A stretch of 64,000 nucleotides of DNA from Dermanyssus gallinae (GCA_003439945.1 QVRM01006074.1:62001-126000); one strand, 5' to 3'. Positions 46,741 to 59,500 are shown, counted from the first letter of the stretch. Translations and numbers: made by a program. The notes: a model not told the origin generated them from the sequence alone.

Positions 46741-48660
46741 TATCTCCCCCAATGCTAGGTTCTACAGAGTTTGGCGGTATCGTATTCTCGGCAATGTCAG
46801 TTTGGCTGTGCCCACCATTTCGTGTGGTGACTTTAACTACAGAATCGACAATAGGTCAAACGACAATAAAGGTGATGTGCCCCTGCAGCTGATGGCTGAT
46901 GTTGGTCTTCCCTGTTCAAGGGCTAGCAATGACTGTACATACGTATGTCATGTCAATGGCAGGAGCACCATAGACCTGATGTTTCGCAGCTTATCAAGCA
47001 GCGAATTTAAAGGCCCATAATAACCCATGTGGGCTATTATAGAACTACTTGCCTTAAGACAGGCGACGCATGACGCCGAACGAGTGACAACACATCGCGT
47101 TATTGACCATCAGGTTCTAGAATCTAGGGACGAATATGCACCAGCCGGCGTTGATATTTTGTTTACAATATCTTATGTGTATTACAATATTATGGTCGCC
47201 TTGTTTGTTAGTGCTAAAACCTTGTGTACGCAGATATCGACGATCAATTTCAGTGGCTTAAAAGAGTCGTACAGAAAAATTTAGAATGGTGTAAGTTCAG
47301 GCCCTGGAGGTCTTGTCCGTGGTTCTCCAGGGCTTACTATCTTAGCCACCATGGCCTGATGAGGTCTCTGCATTTGGCTAAGGTCACAGCTGAGCCAGCG
47401 CTACAAGCAACCAGAAGGAGGGACTACGCTAGACGTAGTAAATCCTACATTCGGCTATGCCGTTAGAGGAGTTCGTTAGAGTTAGAGGTCGGAGTATGCG
47501 CAGCGGGAGGAGCAAAGATGGAACGGGACCCTGTGGCATACATTATGCACACCCGAAAGGGGGTGGAACATACACTCGCTACTGATCAGATGAGTGCCCA
47601 CGTTTCTTACTTGCTATTTCGCTCAAACGTGGCAAGAGCGCATCCAGTGATACTGCTCACGTTGGAGCAGCACATCATGACCAGCCCATTTATAGTGGGT
47701 GAAGTGGATGCTGTGTTTCAAAGCCTTTCCTAGAATAACATTATTGGACCTGGCCGTCTGGGTAGGTATTCTTCGTCATTTCTTCAACGGGATCATTTCC
47801 TCAACGGGATCAAGGAGAAAGGTCAGATACCCAAACATTGGCACATCGTCACACTCTCTTTCTCTCATCTTCAAGGGAAACCATGGTGACGACGAAGGCG
47901 ACCCAAACCTGTTCCGGGGAATCGCAATAAAAAAAAACGCTCTAAAAGATATTTGTTAAGCTAATTGTAGCAATGCTGGAGTTTACTATGAACCACACTC
48001 TTCCGCCTCTAAACAATTCGGGCTTTGGAGGGATGTGGGGACGCGAGACGCCATTCACGTGCTACAATCAGCCCTTGAGCCGGCTATGACGAAGCGATGA
48101 GGCCACTCGTACGCAGTCTTCGTAGACTCTGTCAAAGCTAGCTTTGACAAAGTTCATCCTCCACTTCCTGGTCGAGGTGTTTAGGACAACGGGTGTTAAC
48201 GGAGCTGCATTGAGGCGTTCTTTTTCGATGACGACACCCTATTCATTGAGGGTAAACGAGGTGTTCTTGGAATAAAGCAAAACGAGGAGACTCTTTTTGA
48301 GACTTACTGCGCTCTTCATTTGTTCTTCTCCTTTCTAATATCGTTAGCCATGTGCAACGGGAGTTCAGAGAGCCTTGGTGCTGATGTACGATTATGATGA
48401 TATGGTTGTCGCCCATAATGACCTTGACGTCATCAAGCTTATCGCTCAAATAGTTGAGTCAGACTTTGGTTCTAAGATGGTTGCAGATAAACACCCGGAA
48501 AACCAAGGCCGCCCAACTCCGACGAGGAGCGACTTTTCAAACTTTCAAACGCAGCTGTGCGTCTCTTTATGTTAAAAGCGCTCTCAAAGTTGGCATACAG
48601 CCTAGAGAGCGTGTGAATGCAATCTCGTTTTTATTCATTATAACAAGTGGCATATGACTG
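46741..48660 (+). pseudogene. LINE remnant: endonuclease, linker and reverse transcriptase
   Basis: Domains appear in the expected order but in several frames. The apurinic-like endonuclease C-terminus lies at 46810-47016 (CGDFNYRIDNRSND, then SNDCTYVCHVNGRSTIDLMF). The EN-RT linker is at 47230-47466 (CPWFSRAYYLSHHGLMRSLH, LAKVTAEPALQATRRRDYAR). The RT entry is at 47518-47960 (FIVGEVDAVFQSLS, KGQIPKHWHIVT, FKGNHGDDEGDPNLFRGIAI). The catalytic region is at 48375-48600 (DYDDMVVAHNDLDVIKLIAQ, where a FADD/YADD box is expected, then ALKVGIQPRE). Frames change repeatedly and stops occur between blocks. It is a 5'-truncated, inactive copy. Confidence 0.85.
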
Positions 48661-48744
48661 TCTGCTTGATCCCAATATCCGTACGGTTTGAGAACAAGAA
48701 CTCGTGAGCAAACCGCTGACTATAAAACAAATTTCGATTGAGCT

Positions 48745-48965
48745 CGATTACCTTCAGAAGTGTTACTTATGTTTTAAATGATAGGAACAACATGCATATA
48801 GACGGCACACATATGTCAGTTTAGAATACCTATGTGACAAGGTCAAGCCCATAATAATTGTAGGAGATTTAAGATCAAATATAGATTGGTCGAATATAGA
48901 ATTATTCTCAAACGGTACGAACGTGTTTGTGTGTGGCTCTTGGAAAGTACCGCTAACTCTATAAT
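48745..48965 (+). pseudogene. LINE endonuclease fragment
   Basis: One frame reads YVSLEYLCDKVKPIIIVGDL then RSNIDWSNIELFSNG. The IIVGDxxSNIDW core is the catalytic Asp-Asn motif of LINE apurinic-type endonucleases (family form GDFN). It is a separate short fragment from the preceding element. Confidence 0.6.
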
Positions 48966-49849
48966 TTAGCGTGAAAATCTATAAGCATCAGTGAGCATAA
49001 CATCGTTGAAACTACAGGATGGGATTAGTGTGAAAATCTGTAGTGTGCCTCTAATTCATTGGAAGCCGTGTCGATTTTAAAAGTCAAAAAATCATCACGC
49101 ATCTCCACCTGCCATTATCGTTATCTTTTTCCACTACTCCCGTGACTCGATCACTATCTCTCTCTCTCGTCTTCTGCATCATCCCACCGTCGTCATAATT
49201 GCAAACTTCAAATTTACCCAATCTGGGTGTTAATAAACCATAATAATCATAATTGCAAACTTCGCTTTTACTAGCATCGCCGCCACCTTCACCGTTATTG
49301 TCACCATCATCGTCACGTGGTACCCGTAGTACCAGCCAGTAACATCATCTTATTGGCTATTTCTTCATCAGCTCGACGAACATCTGCGGTCCCTTTATCA
49401 CGATAACCATGATGATGAAGCGACGCCACCGTTGTCAGTCGGCCCCCAACGGACGCTAACACCATTGTTGTCAATCGAACGCGAACTACATTCCGGTAGA
49501 CAAACGCAATACTCTATTTGTTAACAGGCGCGGCGCAGCAGCAGCAGCAGCTAGCCTTGTTAGCGGTGCAACGGACACCAATCAAACAGCATATTCTGCT
49601 GTCTCTTATACACCAACGAGCAGCTTGACCTTGTTGTACCTAAGTACGTGAATGTGGATGATGGAGAGGCGGCTGGACGTATTGTGGGGACGCAATCAAC
49701 GATGCGGGGGGCGGTCTGGTTTACCGTACAAAGAGTACGGGTGGTGGGAAGCGCGTTGCATCGAGCGGTCTGGATGACACTCGCAGCTCAAGGGTATGCG
49801 TGAGTTGCTGGCAGTTGTACTGTAAGTACTAGCGAAGTAACGGCGAGGA
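48966..49849. other. Spacer without a recognisable gene
   Basis: It holds CAT/CAC-rich DNA at about 49090-49320 and a CAG run at 49536-49551, with no conserved protein. Confidence 0.5.
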
Positions 49850-50640
49850 CGCTCGGTGCGGTGAAATAATGCCGGACGAATCAGAGTTTACCATGGTGAC
49901 CCGGACCACCAAGCAAGGTTGTCGTAGAGAAGTAAGAGGCAGATAAATTCTGAACGGACGACAGTTCCCTGGAGGTCCATTTCAATGATGTATGCGACGA
50001 CTTTATCGCTGAACACATTGAAGAAAAGACGAGCAACCCCGTTTTACAAGAAGTAGCGAACAACTTCCTATCGTGGTTGAGGCTGAAGAAGGTATAGCCA
50101 CACTACTGTCGCTTCAAGAGTTGGCCAACATAACGGTATCAGCGAGGATTGGCAAATAACGATCCACAGTAAAGGGCAAATTGGTCTCTGATATGAATTC
50201 CTCATATATCGGCCGCTACAATCTTGACTCTGCAACCTTTCGGGGTGTCTGAATGTCAGACCTACACGAGATGATAGATTGCGCAACGATATCTTCATTA
50301 CATTTCAAGTCGATCTGACATTTGAAGACGACATCGAGTAACCTGCTCACGTCCGAGCACCAGCAGATCAAGCAAGGCAATTTTAAGCTTGGAGACGTAT
50401 AAGATGCAGCTATTCAGAGAGTGATGTTCTGCTGATACGAGAGCAGAGGGTGCTGGATCTGCTCGAGGACGATGTGTACAAAGGGGTGGACGTCTGCACT
50501 TTGACGGAGACCAGCGCAAAAGAGCAGGCTTATACACGGAAGTTCTATCGAAACCATGCTTTGACATCGTGCAGAAAAGTCCGGGTAGGTAAAGTAAGGG
50601 TATCAATTTTCGCAAGACCGCGGCGGGACAAATGAGCGTG
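49850..50640 (+). pseudogene. LINE remnant: ORF1 end and start of endonuclease
   Basis: A frame at about 49961-50098 reads SSLEVHFNDVCDDFIAEHIE then EKTSNPVLQEVANNFLSWLR and stops, resembling the end of a gag-like ORF1. At 50438-50632 the frame QRVLDLLEDDVYKGVDVCTL then TETSAKEQAYTRKFYRNHAL ends in a VSIFARPRRDK-like segment. This is the beginning of a LINE endonuclease (DVCTLTET is the early E-containing motif). There are frame changes and stops between. The element is separate from 46741-48660 and may be a different, older copy. Confidence 0.65.
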
Positions 50641-51953
50641 AAAATAGTGGCAGAATCTCTGGTTGCAGTAATGTCATCTGAACTAGAACTCGTGGCCCCC
50701 TAGAACTAGAGCCCGATAGAGGAGTAGTGTGGCAAGCTCCGTGAACTAATCTGGTCGTCTGCAGAGGATCGTTGGGGCAGACCTTAGCCGTGGAAAACCA
50801 TAAACACACATCTCATACGATCATCGATGAAATATGTCGAGATCACAGTACGAGGAGTCACGATGTCGGCTTATCCTCTCATCAGACATATTGGAGCACC
50901 AACTTGAACGATTCGCGTCAGGAACGCAAGGGACTTCCATATATATATATATATATATATATATAACTGTACGAGGTGGTGGTCGACGAAGACCCCTTGA
51001 AAAGGAGACAATCGTATTACGTTGTTTCGTGTGGTAATTTGTGTATTGTGGACCAAGAGTTCTTGAAGCAAACTGCCGATGAGTCATTGACATGATACCG
51101 TCATGATGATGACGTGATGCCGTATGACATAATGGAGAAGCTTCAAGCTGACCCGATGAAGTTATGGTGTTGCACTGGCTGTGTAGTGCAGATGCTGAGA
51201 TATTTACGCCAGACCCTGGAACTGCACAAAGGGTCATGCGGTGTAGCCTACTGATATATTTGGATTGTCTTAACAATGAGTGACCCCAACATTTCGTAGA
51301 GATTCTGTCGATTGTATATGAGTCGCATCAAGATCAAACCTACGACTTACTGATACCGAGCTATCAGCCATCTGCCCCAGGGTATCTAGGGAAGCGACGA
51401 ATATGAATGATAATCAGATAAGCTTAGCTGTATTCAATCCATTCCGATTAAAAAAATGCATGCGTTATTTTGAGGAAAAGCTAATAACTATGCTCTACTT
51501 AACTTTATTTTCGCCACGTTGAAATCATGCATCATCATTGAATGTCGCATTTTAATATGCTGCGTTAAATATTATTAAATATTAAGAATACAGTTACATT
51601 CAAAGAAAATAGGATGTTACTCCTATACTATGTAATAAGGTTACACATGACATCACACGTACGTAACAGATAATATATATATATATATATATAATTTAGG
51701 TTTTGTTTTTTTCGATTTTTCTCGAGTACACCTAACGAAATGTGCATTGTGCAAAATGTCAAGGCATACCCGCGCCTCGTTTTTAATAGGTTCATTGAAC
51801 TCGATGAGTCATCTGTGGAACGAAGTTACTGCGACGTTGAAATATGGTGAAAAGCGAAAAGGAAGCGTATAGGTATTGCTACTTACTGCTCTATTCCAGT
51901 GACTAAGGTCCGATATATATATATATATAAAAAAAAAATATATATATATATAT

Positions 51954-51984
<31 letters not shown>

Positions 51985-52067
51985 TATATACATTAAAAAA
52001 AACATACATATAAACATATGTCTATCTAATATTGTTGACCTGTGGGTATTTGGTCATTGATTTGCAG
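50641..52067. other. AT-rich spacer upstream of the coronin gene
   Basis: (TA)n lies at 50939-50965, 51673-51693 and 51913-51990. The minus-strand 151-codon frame at 50821-51276 crosses a TA array and shows no domain. Confidence 0.55.
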
Positions 52068-52545
52068 GTGGTGGATGACCAAGTCAGACGGTGACATCAC
52101 AACAACAACAGCAGCAGCAGCACCATCGGCTGCGACCGTAGGGGGTGAGATAATCGGTGAAGCGACCTCTCGGTAGTTCTCGGTCGTTATTAAGGCCAGC
52201 CTAAGGCCTAAGGGCTGGTCGATCCGTTTGACAGAGGCAGTGGCGTCAGCTCGCCAAGCATCGGCGTTGTTAGCTCTAAAGCTTTAGAGCTAAAACAAGT
52301 GGCACAGACTCTGGCTGACAGAACGCAATCGCACTGCTGTGTTTGACGACGAATGCATGGCTCTGTTGGTCTAACAGAAAATCATTGTGACGAGGTGTGG
52401 TCGCAACAACACTAGAAGAAAGCAGCAGTTGTGTTGGGAGAACAACGGCGCACGGGTTTGTTGTTGGCGGAGAAAGGCTCGTAGGAAGCGCATCCGACCA
52501 ACGCACACCTTCGCTTGATCAACATTCACACCTGCGGAAGCCATC
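52068..52545 (+). other. pod1: Candidate 5' untranslated exon or promoter of the coronin gene
   Basis: A good acceptor-like sequence (TTGATTTGCAG) ends at 52067 after AT-rich intron-like DNA. Composition then rises in GC with CAACAACAGCAGCAGCAGCA near 52100-52120. It runs without interruption to the ATG at 52546. A TGA in frame with that ATG lies at 52516-52518. There is no transcript evidence, so the exon boundary is only a guess. The interval also contains a 24-bp perfect palindrome (52270-52293). Confidence 0.35.
52270..52293. repeat. 24-bp perfect palindrome upstream of the coronin start
   Basis: The half-site TTAGCTCTAAAG is followed immediately by its exact reverse complement. It is either a dimeric-protein site, a hairpin in the transcript or chance. 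Confidence 0.9.
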
Positions 52546-52605
52546 ATGTTTCGTTTCAAGAGCTCCAAATATAAAAATGCTGCCCCCAAGGTGCCCAAAA
52601 AAGAG
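52546..52605 (+). CDS. pod1: Tandem coronin POD1 / coronin-7, coding exon 1
   Basis: Twenty codons read MFRFKSSKYKNAAPKVPKKE, the conserved coronin N-terminus (R-x-S-K-x-R/K ... P-x-K), very close to insect Pod1. The start is fixed by the family alignment and by an in-frame TGA 30 bp upstream. The exon ends GAG|GTACGT in phase 0. Tandem coronins bind F-actin, and in Drosophila Pod1 also microtubules, acting in axon guidance and cell shape; the vertebrate counterpart coronin-7 works in Golgi export. These roles are from family knowledge. Intron 1 is about 6.0 kb. Confidence 0.93.
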
Positions 52606-53289
52606 GTACGTATCGTCTATATTTCTAGATTGGATTCAATTATTATTATTATTATTACTACTACTACTACTATTTTCTTAATACCAAAAACATTTTGACA
52701 CGACAGCCTGTGTAGCAGGCAAAGTGTTAATTATAATCTCGGTTCATAACTTCTAACATGAAAGTCATCGTAACAGCCTTGCTACTACCTACTTGTAGAT
52801 GCTGTTGTCTACTTGTTGATGCCGCTGTCTTTAAGCGCACAGGCACAGAAAATAGAAAACCTTTGCCAATTTGTGATGCCCTGTGACATTGCTCCGAATC
52901 GTCGTGTCCCGTCGCTCATTCTATGAGCTGCGATCGAGCGAAGGTCGAAACGATTAATTTACCACTTTATTAGGAATGCTATCATTAATCCTACACATGG
53001 CTAGAGATTATCCAGGTGTTATCGATGTTTGTCTTTGTTGCAATTCATGATGTGTCTGCTAGCTGTCAAGTAAATGATTTAGCAGCAGGCATTTATGAGT
53101 GCCGCCCGTGTCCTCCAAATTGCATCGGTCGGTGGTAGATCTACAACTTAATCCTCTTTGCGAGTGATGAGCCGTGCTCGTATCGTTGCGTACGTACTGG
53201 GCGTTTTATCTAAATCTGTGTTGGCTGAACTCTCAACTACAAACTGCGAGGAGAGCAGCTCCTGTGAGTGTGCCAGCTATAGTTTGTCG

Positions 53290-53326
<37 letters not shown>

Positions 53327-54274
53327 CGGTTGTGCTCTAGTTAAACGATCAAGCAGAGCAAATGACTGATTCTGGCGAATCGTGCAGACCTTGAGTGATT
53401 TTTGTTCAATCTTAGCGATGAAATCACCCGACCCGATAAGCATCATGCCTGTTTGGCAGCCAAACAGCCCGCACCATCTCAGTGGATGCGTTTGGCCAAC
53501 CTTGGTTAGCCAACGAACGTTGGCTAACTAAGGGATAAGTCGCAACCCCTTAGCTTCGTTGCGAATTACCGTAAGTTGCGACTTTTGTGTTCCTGTTTAA
53601 TTGTAACTATGCTATGAAGGCTAGCTGCGCATCTAGCAGGGGGGATCGGCGTATATGTATGACGCCACCGGTGGAAAGGTCACTGACCTAGAGAATTGTG
53701 CGAGCGAATCAAGGTTGCTTATCGATTTTGGCCATTTGGCCCGTTGCACTCGAGGCAAAGATGCCTTGGTTTGGCAGACTACAGATGAGGCTTCGTTGCG
53801 AAATGGTGGTCACTAGATGACGCGGAATAGCACGTTAGACACTTAAGGAACAGCAGCTAATTGCTTCACTAATTGAATCGACCGCTGCCACAACGAACTG
53901 GAAAGAATACTCTGAGTAAAACGATCATCTATTCTTCCAGAGGCATCCACGTATAAGCAGTTAATTGAGGGCACCAGCGTTCCAGCTTGCTTTAAAGAGG
54001 TTGGTCAAAGTCGTAGAACCTCATGGCTGCAAGAAAATTAAATTTAATTGACCTCAACGTGGATAGACTTAGTCGAATAAGAGAGAGATTAATAGTGCCT
54101 GTTGCGCAAGCAATACTCCTATTCTCACCAGGCCGTCACAAATCCAGAATAGTACGTTTTTAATACTCGAAATTACATTTTACAGCAGCTTTTCAATCGT
54201 GTTTTTCACACACGTTGTCCATTGTATGCATTTTCTGGCCCCGTGGGATAGACGCTAAGGAGCTCCGAAAAAAA

Positions 54275-54310
<36 letters not shown>

Positions 54311-57300
54311 ACGAATGAATTATCATCGGCGCAGTGTTGCATTCATTGAAGGTCTGAGGAGCATGGTATGGCAAAGTACTCTTTTTCCGTATTCATTTCA
54401 CTCGCGTGTCTTCTGGCGCAAGCTTACTCCTATTAGTAATCCCCACAGGCGTGCTATTTTTGTTTATAAGGAGGGTTTACTCACCTATTTGCGAAACACG
54501 TGTACAGGGTTTAGCAGTGCAAGTGACTGAAGGACATCACCTAATATGGAATGAGTTGCTCTGTGCATGACGTTATGTGCACTTCTAATTATGCGTGATA
54601 TTTTTTCTGCGCACTGCGCGCATATACATGTCGCTAGCGTGAATAATTGGTCGCGTTTCATTGATCAGAAGGTCACCGGCAATGTATGGAAGACATGGAT
54701 GAAGTTCCCCGGATGCCTCTTCTGCATATGCGAAGCAACTACTTTGACGGGGGACGACTGTACATACGGAAGTAACATGTGACTTTGGTCGCTTCCAGTC
54801 GGCTTCGCCCCATTAGTTTCGTTTTGAAGTCCTGCGACATATCTGCTGAGATTGCCTTTTTTTTGTTTTACCAACGTTCATTTCTTCGTTGCAAATTCTC
54901 TAATTGTTTGCAATTAGAGGATTGGATGCGGCCAAGTCGACGATTGTACCGGCGAAAAGATTGTCTGGCCGAAATTGGTAATAGAACAACCTACCTATTC
55001 TGAAAGTTGTGATACCTCTGTTGAATCGCTAATTATTATGTGGAACAGCTGTTGTTGAGGATGTCGTACCAATTCTCGTTAATTTTACTTTAAAACGCAC
55101 TTTCTCTCCCCCTCATTAAGAACATCTGTGCTGCAATCTGGCGACCGTTTTGTTATGGAACAACTGCCATGAGGTAAATGTTGATATAACCGTATAATCG
55201 GCATAGTTTCCCCGGTATTTCTGTATGACACATTTGCCAACAGGAGTACTGATTTGTGACGGTGTCATACCTAGATGTTCAGTTTCAGGTTTGCGCACTC
55301 CGAATACCCGTGACAAAGCGCGTTAGTACCTCACCCGCGTTCAACAGTACACAACAGAAAAAGATTGTCAGGCTACGAATCCAGCTTGTAAAGACTTACG
55401 AAACGTCGTCCACCACGCAGGCTAAGAGTCAGTGTCTCTTCCTTGTCGCATTGTGATTATTTTCCCCGTCTTGGGTTAGTGTTCTTTCTGGTTCTAACTC
55501 TCTACGACATAACAACGGCAACAACAACAACAACAACATTAACCTTCCTGCTACTGTGGTGATTGATATTGTGTAGAAGAGCACCGTTACCGGGGCATTC
55601 CAAACGAGTCGGGAACGAGAAAGTTATGATGATGCAGACAATCCTTTCAGAAGATTTTTGGCATTTCACGGTTTCGGGACGCGCTTGCGGATTTGGCCGC
55701 GGGATGCTTGTTCTGCCCCGGGAGCTCACCGGTTGGCCATGAAACAGGCCTGTCGTTGGAAGTGAACAGCTGAGAACAGCGATCGAAGTAGTCTGAGCTG
55801 ACAGCGTACGTCAGGACAATTTTGCCATCTATTACGGACGTTAGTATTGTCATTATTAGCACCTCAAACATTTTGCGTCTGCGTCGGTAACAAGGTTGTC
55901 AATGGTAAAGCTCAGAATATGATTCACTATATTCAACATTGCTTCACGGCAACTGTCGCAAATGTCGTTGTCAATTGTACATATATCTAGCGCTGCCGCC
56001 ATATGATTGTTACGGTTGGCGCCAATAAAGTGGTAATCAATATTTGTCTAAATGTATGGGTTTTTTTACGTCACTGGCATATTTTATATATCTGATAGAA
56101 TTCTACAATCGTAAGAATAATCGGCTCTAGTATAAGCCTTTCCGTTCTTTATATTATTTTGCCCGATAGTCCTACAGGGCATTCTTTCTGCTAATAAAGG
56201 TGACTATGCATAGTGTGTCAGCATTTCACGTATGACCCATCACCGCTGCAGCGTTGTTTTGCACAGAGCGAAGTGTCCACGATCTTGGCCTAACCTGAGA
56301 CCTGCCGTGTTCTGGCGAAGTTCAGGCGGACGACCTCACTGAGCAGAGTTCAGCGTTTTCCGTTTGCCTAGCCGTGATGAATAGTTTCCAGATGGGTGCT
56401 TCCAGTGCTACCGGCTGAGATGGAAAAGTTTTGTGGTCGGTTCTTGATGTTTGCTGTTTGTTTCGTTTGTGCTTCTCGACGCACAATCGGGGGATGCCCT
56501 ATTCCTTCCTTTTCGTCCCCTCAACGGCCTGCTGCCTGGACTGATGACGAAACATAAGTTACAATTGTAACGTGCAACATTTGCATGCCGTGCTATAGAC
56601 ATTCCTGGGCTGGTCTCCGGCATGAACCTACATATCACGGTTACCGACGGGACGACGCTTAGTCTAGCTACCTCGTCTCGAAAGAGCTCGTGCTGTGTTC
56701 GCATACCACCGAGCTGTCATTTAGTCGGAATCACTGTGGCACGCCGAGTTTCACTACTGATTAATCATACGACCGAGCCTGACTGGGATGGCTGCCGCCG
56801 CTCTTTTATTATAGGCCGACATGTACTTTTATTTATTGTACTTATGGGTTGTTTTTTATTGTTGTTAGCCCCATCGACCTTGCCGTAGTTGGCCTTATTT
56901 TTGTCGATTGCCCTTTTAATGCTGTGACTTTGTCTGCCAATTCTGGTCTTGTTTTTGGGCTGATTCTATTATTGGCAATATTTGTCTTGAATTCTTCTTC
57001 ATGGTATATTTATTTCACTAGTTACTGTGTCATGCTTACGAAGATTAATTCTTATCGTTAAAGGCTTTAAGTTGTTCTTCTATGCTATGCTACCACCAAT
57101 GCTATAATACTTCTATGACGATGCTGCTATTCAGGTTGGTCCTACTAGATTACTGTGGTTCTCAGCAGCATGCACCTATCGGCCCGGCATTGGCCCGCCT
57201 TGTGATGGATTGTGACTAAGATAAGGGCAGGCGTTAAGATGTAGTCCTGTATCCCACGCAGCTTGAGGGAAATATTTCTGTTGAGCTAGCAAAACACAGT

Positions 57301-58569
57301 AACGGTGTCATTCATTTCGGGAGCCGGGTATGTTGGAGAAGGCTGCATACTTTTCCGACGGCCGAAGCCTTATGGCAAAAGAAGAAAGAAAAGCCTAATA
57401 CTTCCGTGTTCCGCGAGAACTTGCTTCGCTTTCAGAGAGGTGCGTATCATATCGGATAACCCTCACACGACTAGAAGGCATACCACGTCCTCACAACCAT
57501 AGTCCTTACAACAGACTCTGACCATCGTAGAGCAATAAGCGCGCTGGCAAAGCTCGCTCAAGGCGACGCGTTAGCAGCCGCTAGAACGCTGCTGGCGACT
57601 CAACCGACACCTGCATTCCTCTTGATTTACAAACTCGCCGCAGTTTGCTGAAGAAGCACCCTTTTAGATCAGTCGAACACGTGGTTTCCGCTAGCACCAA
57701 CGCCGACTCTGTTAGTGTCCGAAATAGCCATTTCGCCAATTGAGATCCGTAATGTCGTCTAGAGGTTCCCTAACCGCTGTTAGTTCTATGGTGCAATCTA
57801 ATCGCTTGTAGCAGTCGGATTTTTTTCTAGCTGCCTATCAGATGAACCGGTTACTCAGCGGGCAGCTACTTTGGCAGGTAGAAACAATGCAATGATGCTG
57901 TTGCGTGCGGTCAGGGGACCTTGCGGTCCAGCACCCTTCTGCATCGGCATCTCTGACCACCAGGTCAGGCTATTACCGGAACTGCGGCTGTCGCATCTCG
58001 ACGACGCCAATAGGTCGACGAGCTTATTGAGGACATAGAAAGCGCCAGAGCGAGGCTGAATCGGGCTTACGCCTTAATGGCGATAAGTGTGAGCCATCCT
58101 TAATCTCCCCAATCTCCGTGCCCGCACGGAGTCAATACCGTTGGTAGGGGAGCAGCAAACCAAACATCATAGAGGTGATCGAAGACCGAAGAAGAAGTTG
58201 GAACTTTTGGGTGCGTCACACTCACGGAGGTGACGTTAGAAGGTGCGCTCAGGAGGACGCTCGCGCTTACTCAAAGCCCTAGACACGCAAACAGCACTGT
58301 AGCTACTGAGACACACCGTCTCTTTACGGCCCCCATAATATGTCAACTCCGATGTTCACTAGCTTTTAGAAGACGCGACCTACTACAGTAGTTTGATGAG
58401 CAACTCTGGGAGGCTCTGGCTCTGCAATGCCTGCTTAACTTATTTATCTTGAAGTCAAGCTGCGCTTCCCGCAGCTTGGTGCTGGTTGTCTCGGGCTGCG
58501 CATAGATATCGCCCTCCTATCCTGACAACACTGTTGGTCTCATCGCAATCGGTGCTTCTTCTATTTCAG
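52606..58569 (+). other. Intron 1 of the coronin gene
   Basis: It is bounded by GTACGT and TATTTCAG. It contains an ATT/CTA trinucleotide run at 52642-52675, (TA)n at 53290-53322, (TC)n-(TA)n at 54275-54310, an AAC run at 55520-55540 and two adjacent hairpins at 53505-53584. Open frames inside are under 100 codons and unrecognised. 57.3-58.4 kb is GC-richer and could be a decayed retroelement, but I could not match it. Confidence 0.8.
53505..53584. repeat. Two adjacent inverted repeats (hairpins) in intron 1
   Basis: Hairpin 1 is GTTAGCCAACG-AA-CGTTGGCTAAC (53505-53528, perfect 11-bp stem). Hairpin 2 has arms AAGTCGCAAC (53537-53546) and GTTGCGACTT (53575-53584) with a 28-bp loop. They could be remnants of a small inverted-repeat element or a structured RNA. 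Confidence 0.75.
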
Positions 58570-58706
58570 GGCTGGGTGAGCGACATCAACGTCGGAGCGC
58601 CACAGTCAGTTTGGCAATCACATCAAATGTTCGGCAGCCTTCAAGGCGTTCAACGTCGACAACCGCGGCGGCGGCTGTCTGGGCATTCTGCCTCTCAACG
58701 ATGCCG
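58570..58706 (+). CDS. pod1: POD1 / coronin-7 coding exon 2, with an apparent +1 frameshift
   Basis: After TATTTCAG the exon reads GWVSDINVGAPQS (residues 21-33). It then continues in the next frame as FGNHIKCSAAFKAFNVDNRG and GGCLGILPLNDAG (residues 34-66). Both halves are clear coronin sequence: the first strand of the propeller, where coronins have a HIK-S--F-A-N--R pattern. The frame change needs one base removed at about 58609 (TCA-G-TTT). Without the extra base the exon is 136 nt and joins exon 3 in phase (GCC G|GTATTG, phase 1). With it, the protein as written would terminate early. I read this as a sequence error or a null allele. Confidence 0.9.
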
Positions 58707-59500
58707 GTATTGTCTTTTATCACATACGAATATGTTCAACAGCAACAACACCCTCATTCATTCGTCCATTCAAACATAAATAGCTTACCAGTTTATTGTA
58801 ATTGTTAATAGGAATACCACGATTTAACGAGATGCCCCACAAACACACATATGCGTATTTTGCTAATGACATTAAGAAAGCATTCCGTCTGCGTTGTAAA
58901 CGTCTGGCAGTCGCCATGTTGTTATGTATATATATATATATATGGTTCTGCTCTAGGAGTTGGTATGTACTGGATGGCATGTACCTGCAATGCTACCTCA
59001 CGTACCACGAACGTGTTGTTTTCTCATGTGTAATACTCTAGTTTAGCACATGTGCTAAAAGCTCTGACTTACTGCCCGACTTGGGAATCGATATTGGAAG
59101 TATCTTGCAATGATGCCCCACACTATTGAACAATTCGATCGTACACAATACTTGTAGAATAAAGTATTGATTAAAGCGCAGCAAGGCGAAATTAAACGCA
59201 CTGGCGGTAATTATGAGCGAAATTATGTCTATGCTCTGATACAGTTATGTCTATAGTGGGTTATCCTGTTATAAACATGACTTGAGTTGTTAGTGTTGTG
59301 GCAAAGCTAGCTATATCGTGGTCCAACCGTCTAGTTTATTTCTATTAATATTAGTTACGATGTTGTGGAGAAAGCGCCCATGGTGTTTGTATAGGCTTGT
59401 GCAGCATACGTTAGGCTTCTGTTACACACATTATTGTTGTTTAATCTCATGTTGACTCTGTGCTTTGTGGGGCGTGGCGGATGCCACTTTAATATAACAG

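Noticed and set aside
57305..58400. Possible decayed retroelement in coronin intron 1
   Set aside because: Composition is more coding-like than its surroundings, but I could not identify any diagnostic motif in any frame.
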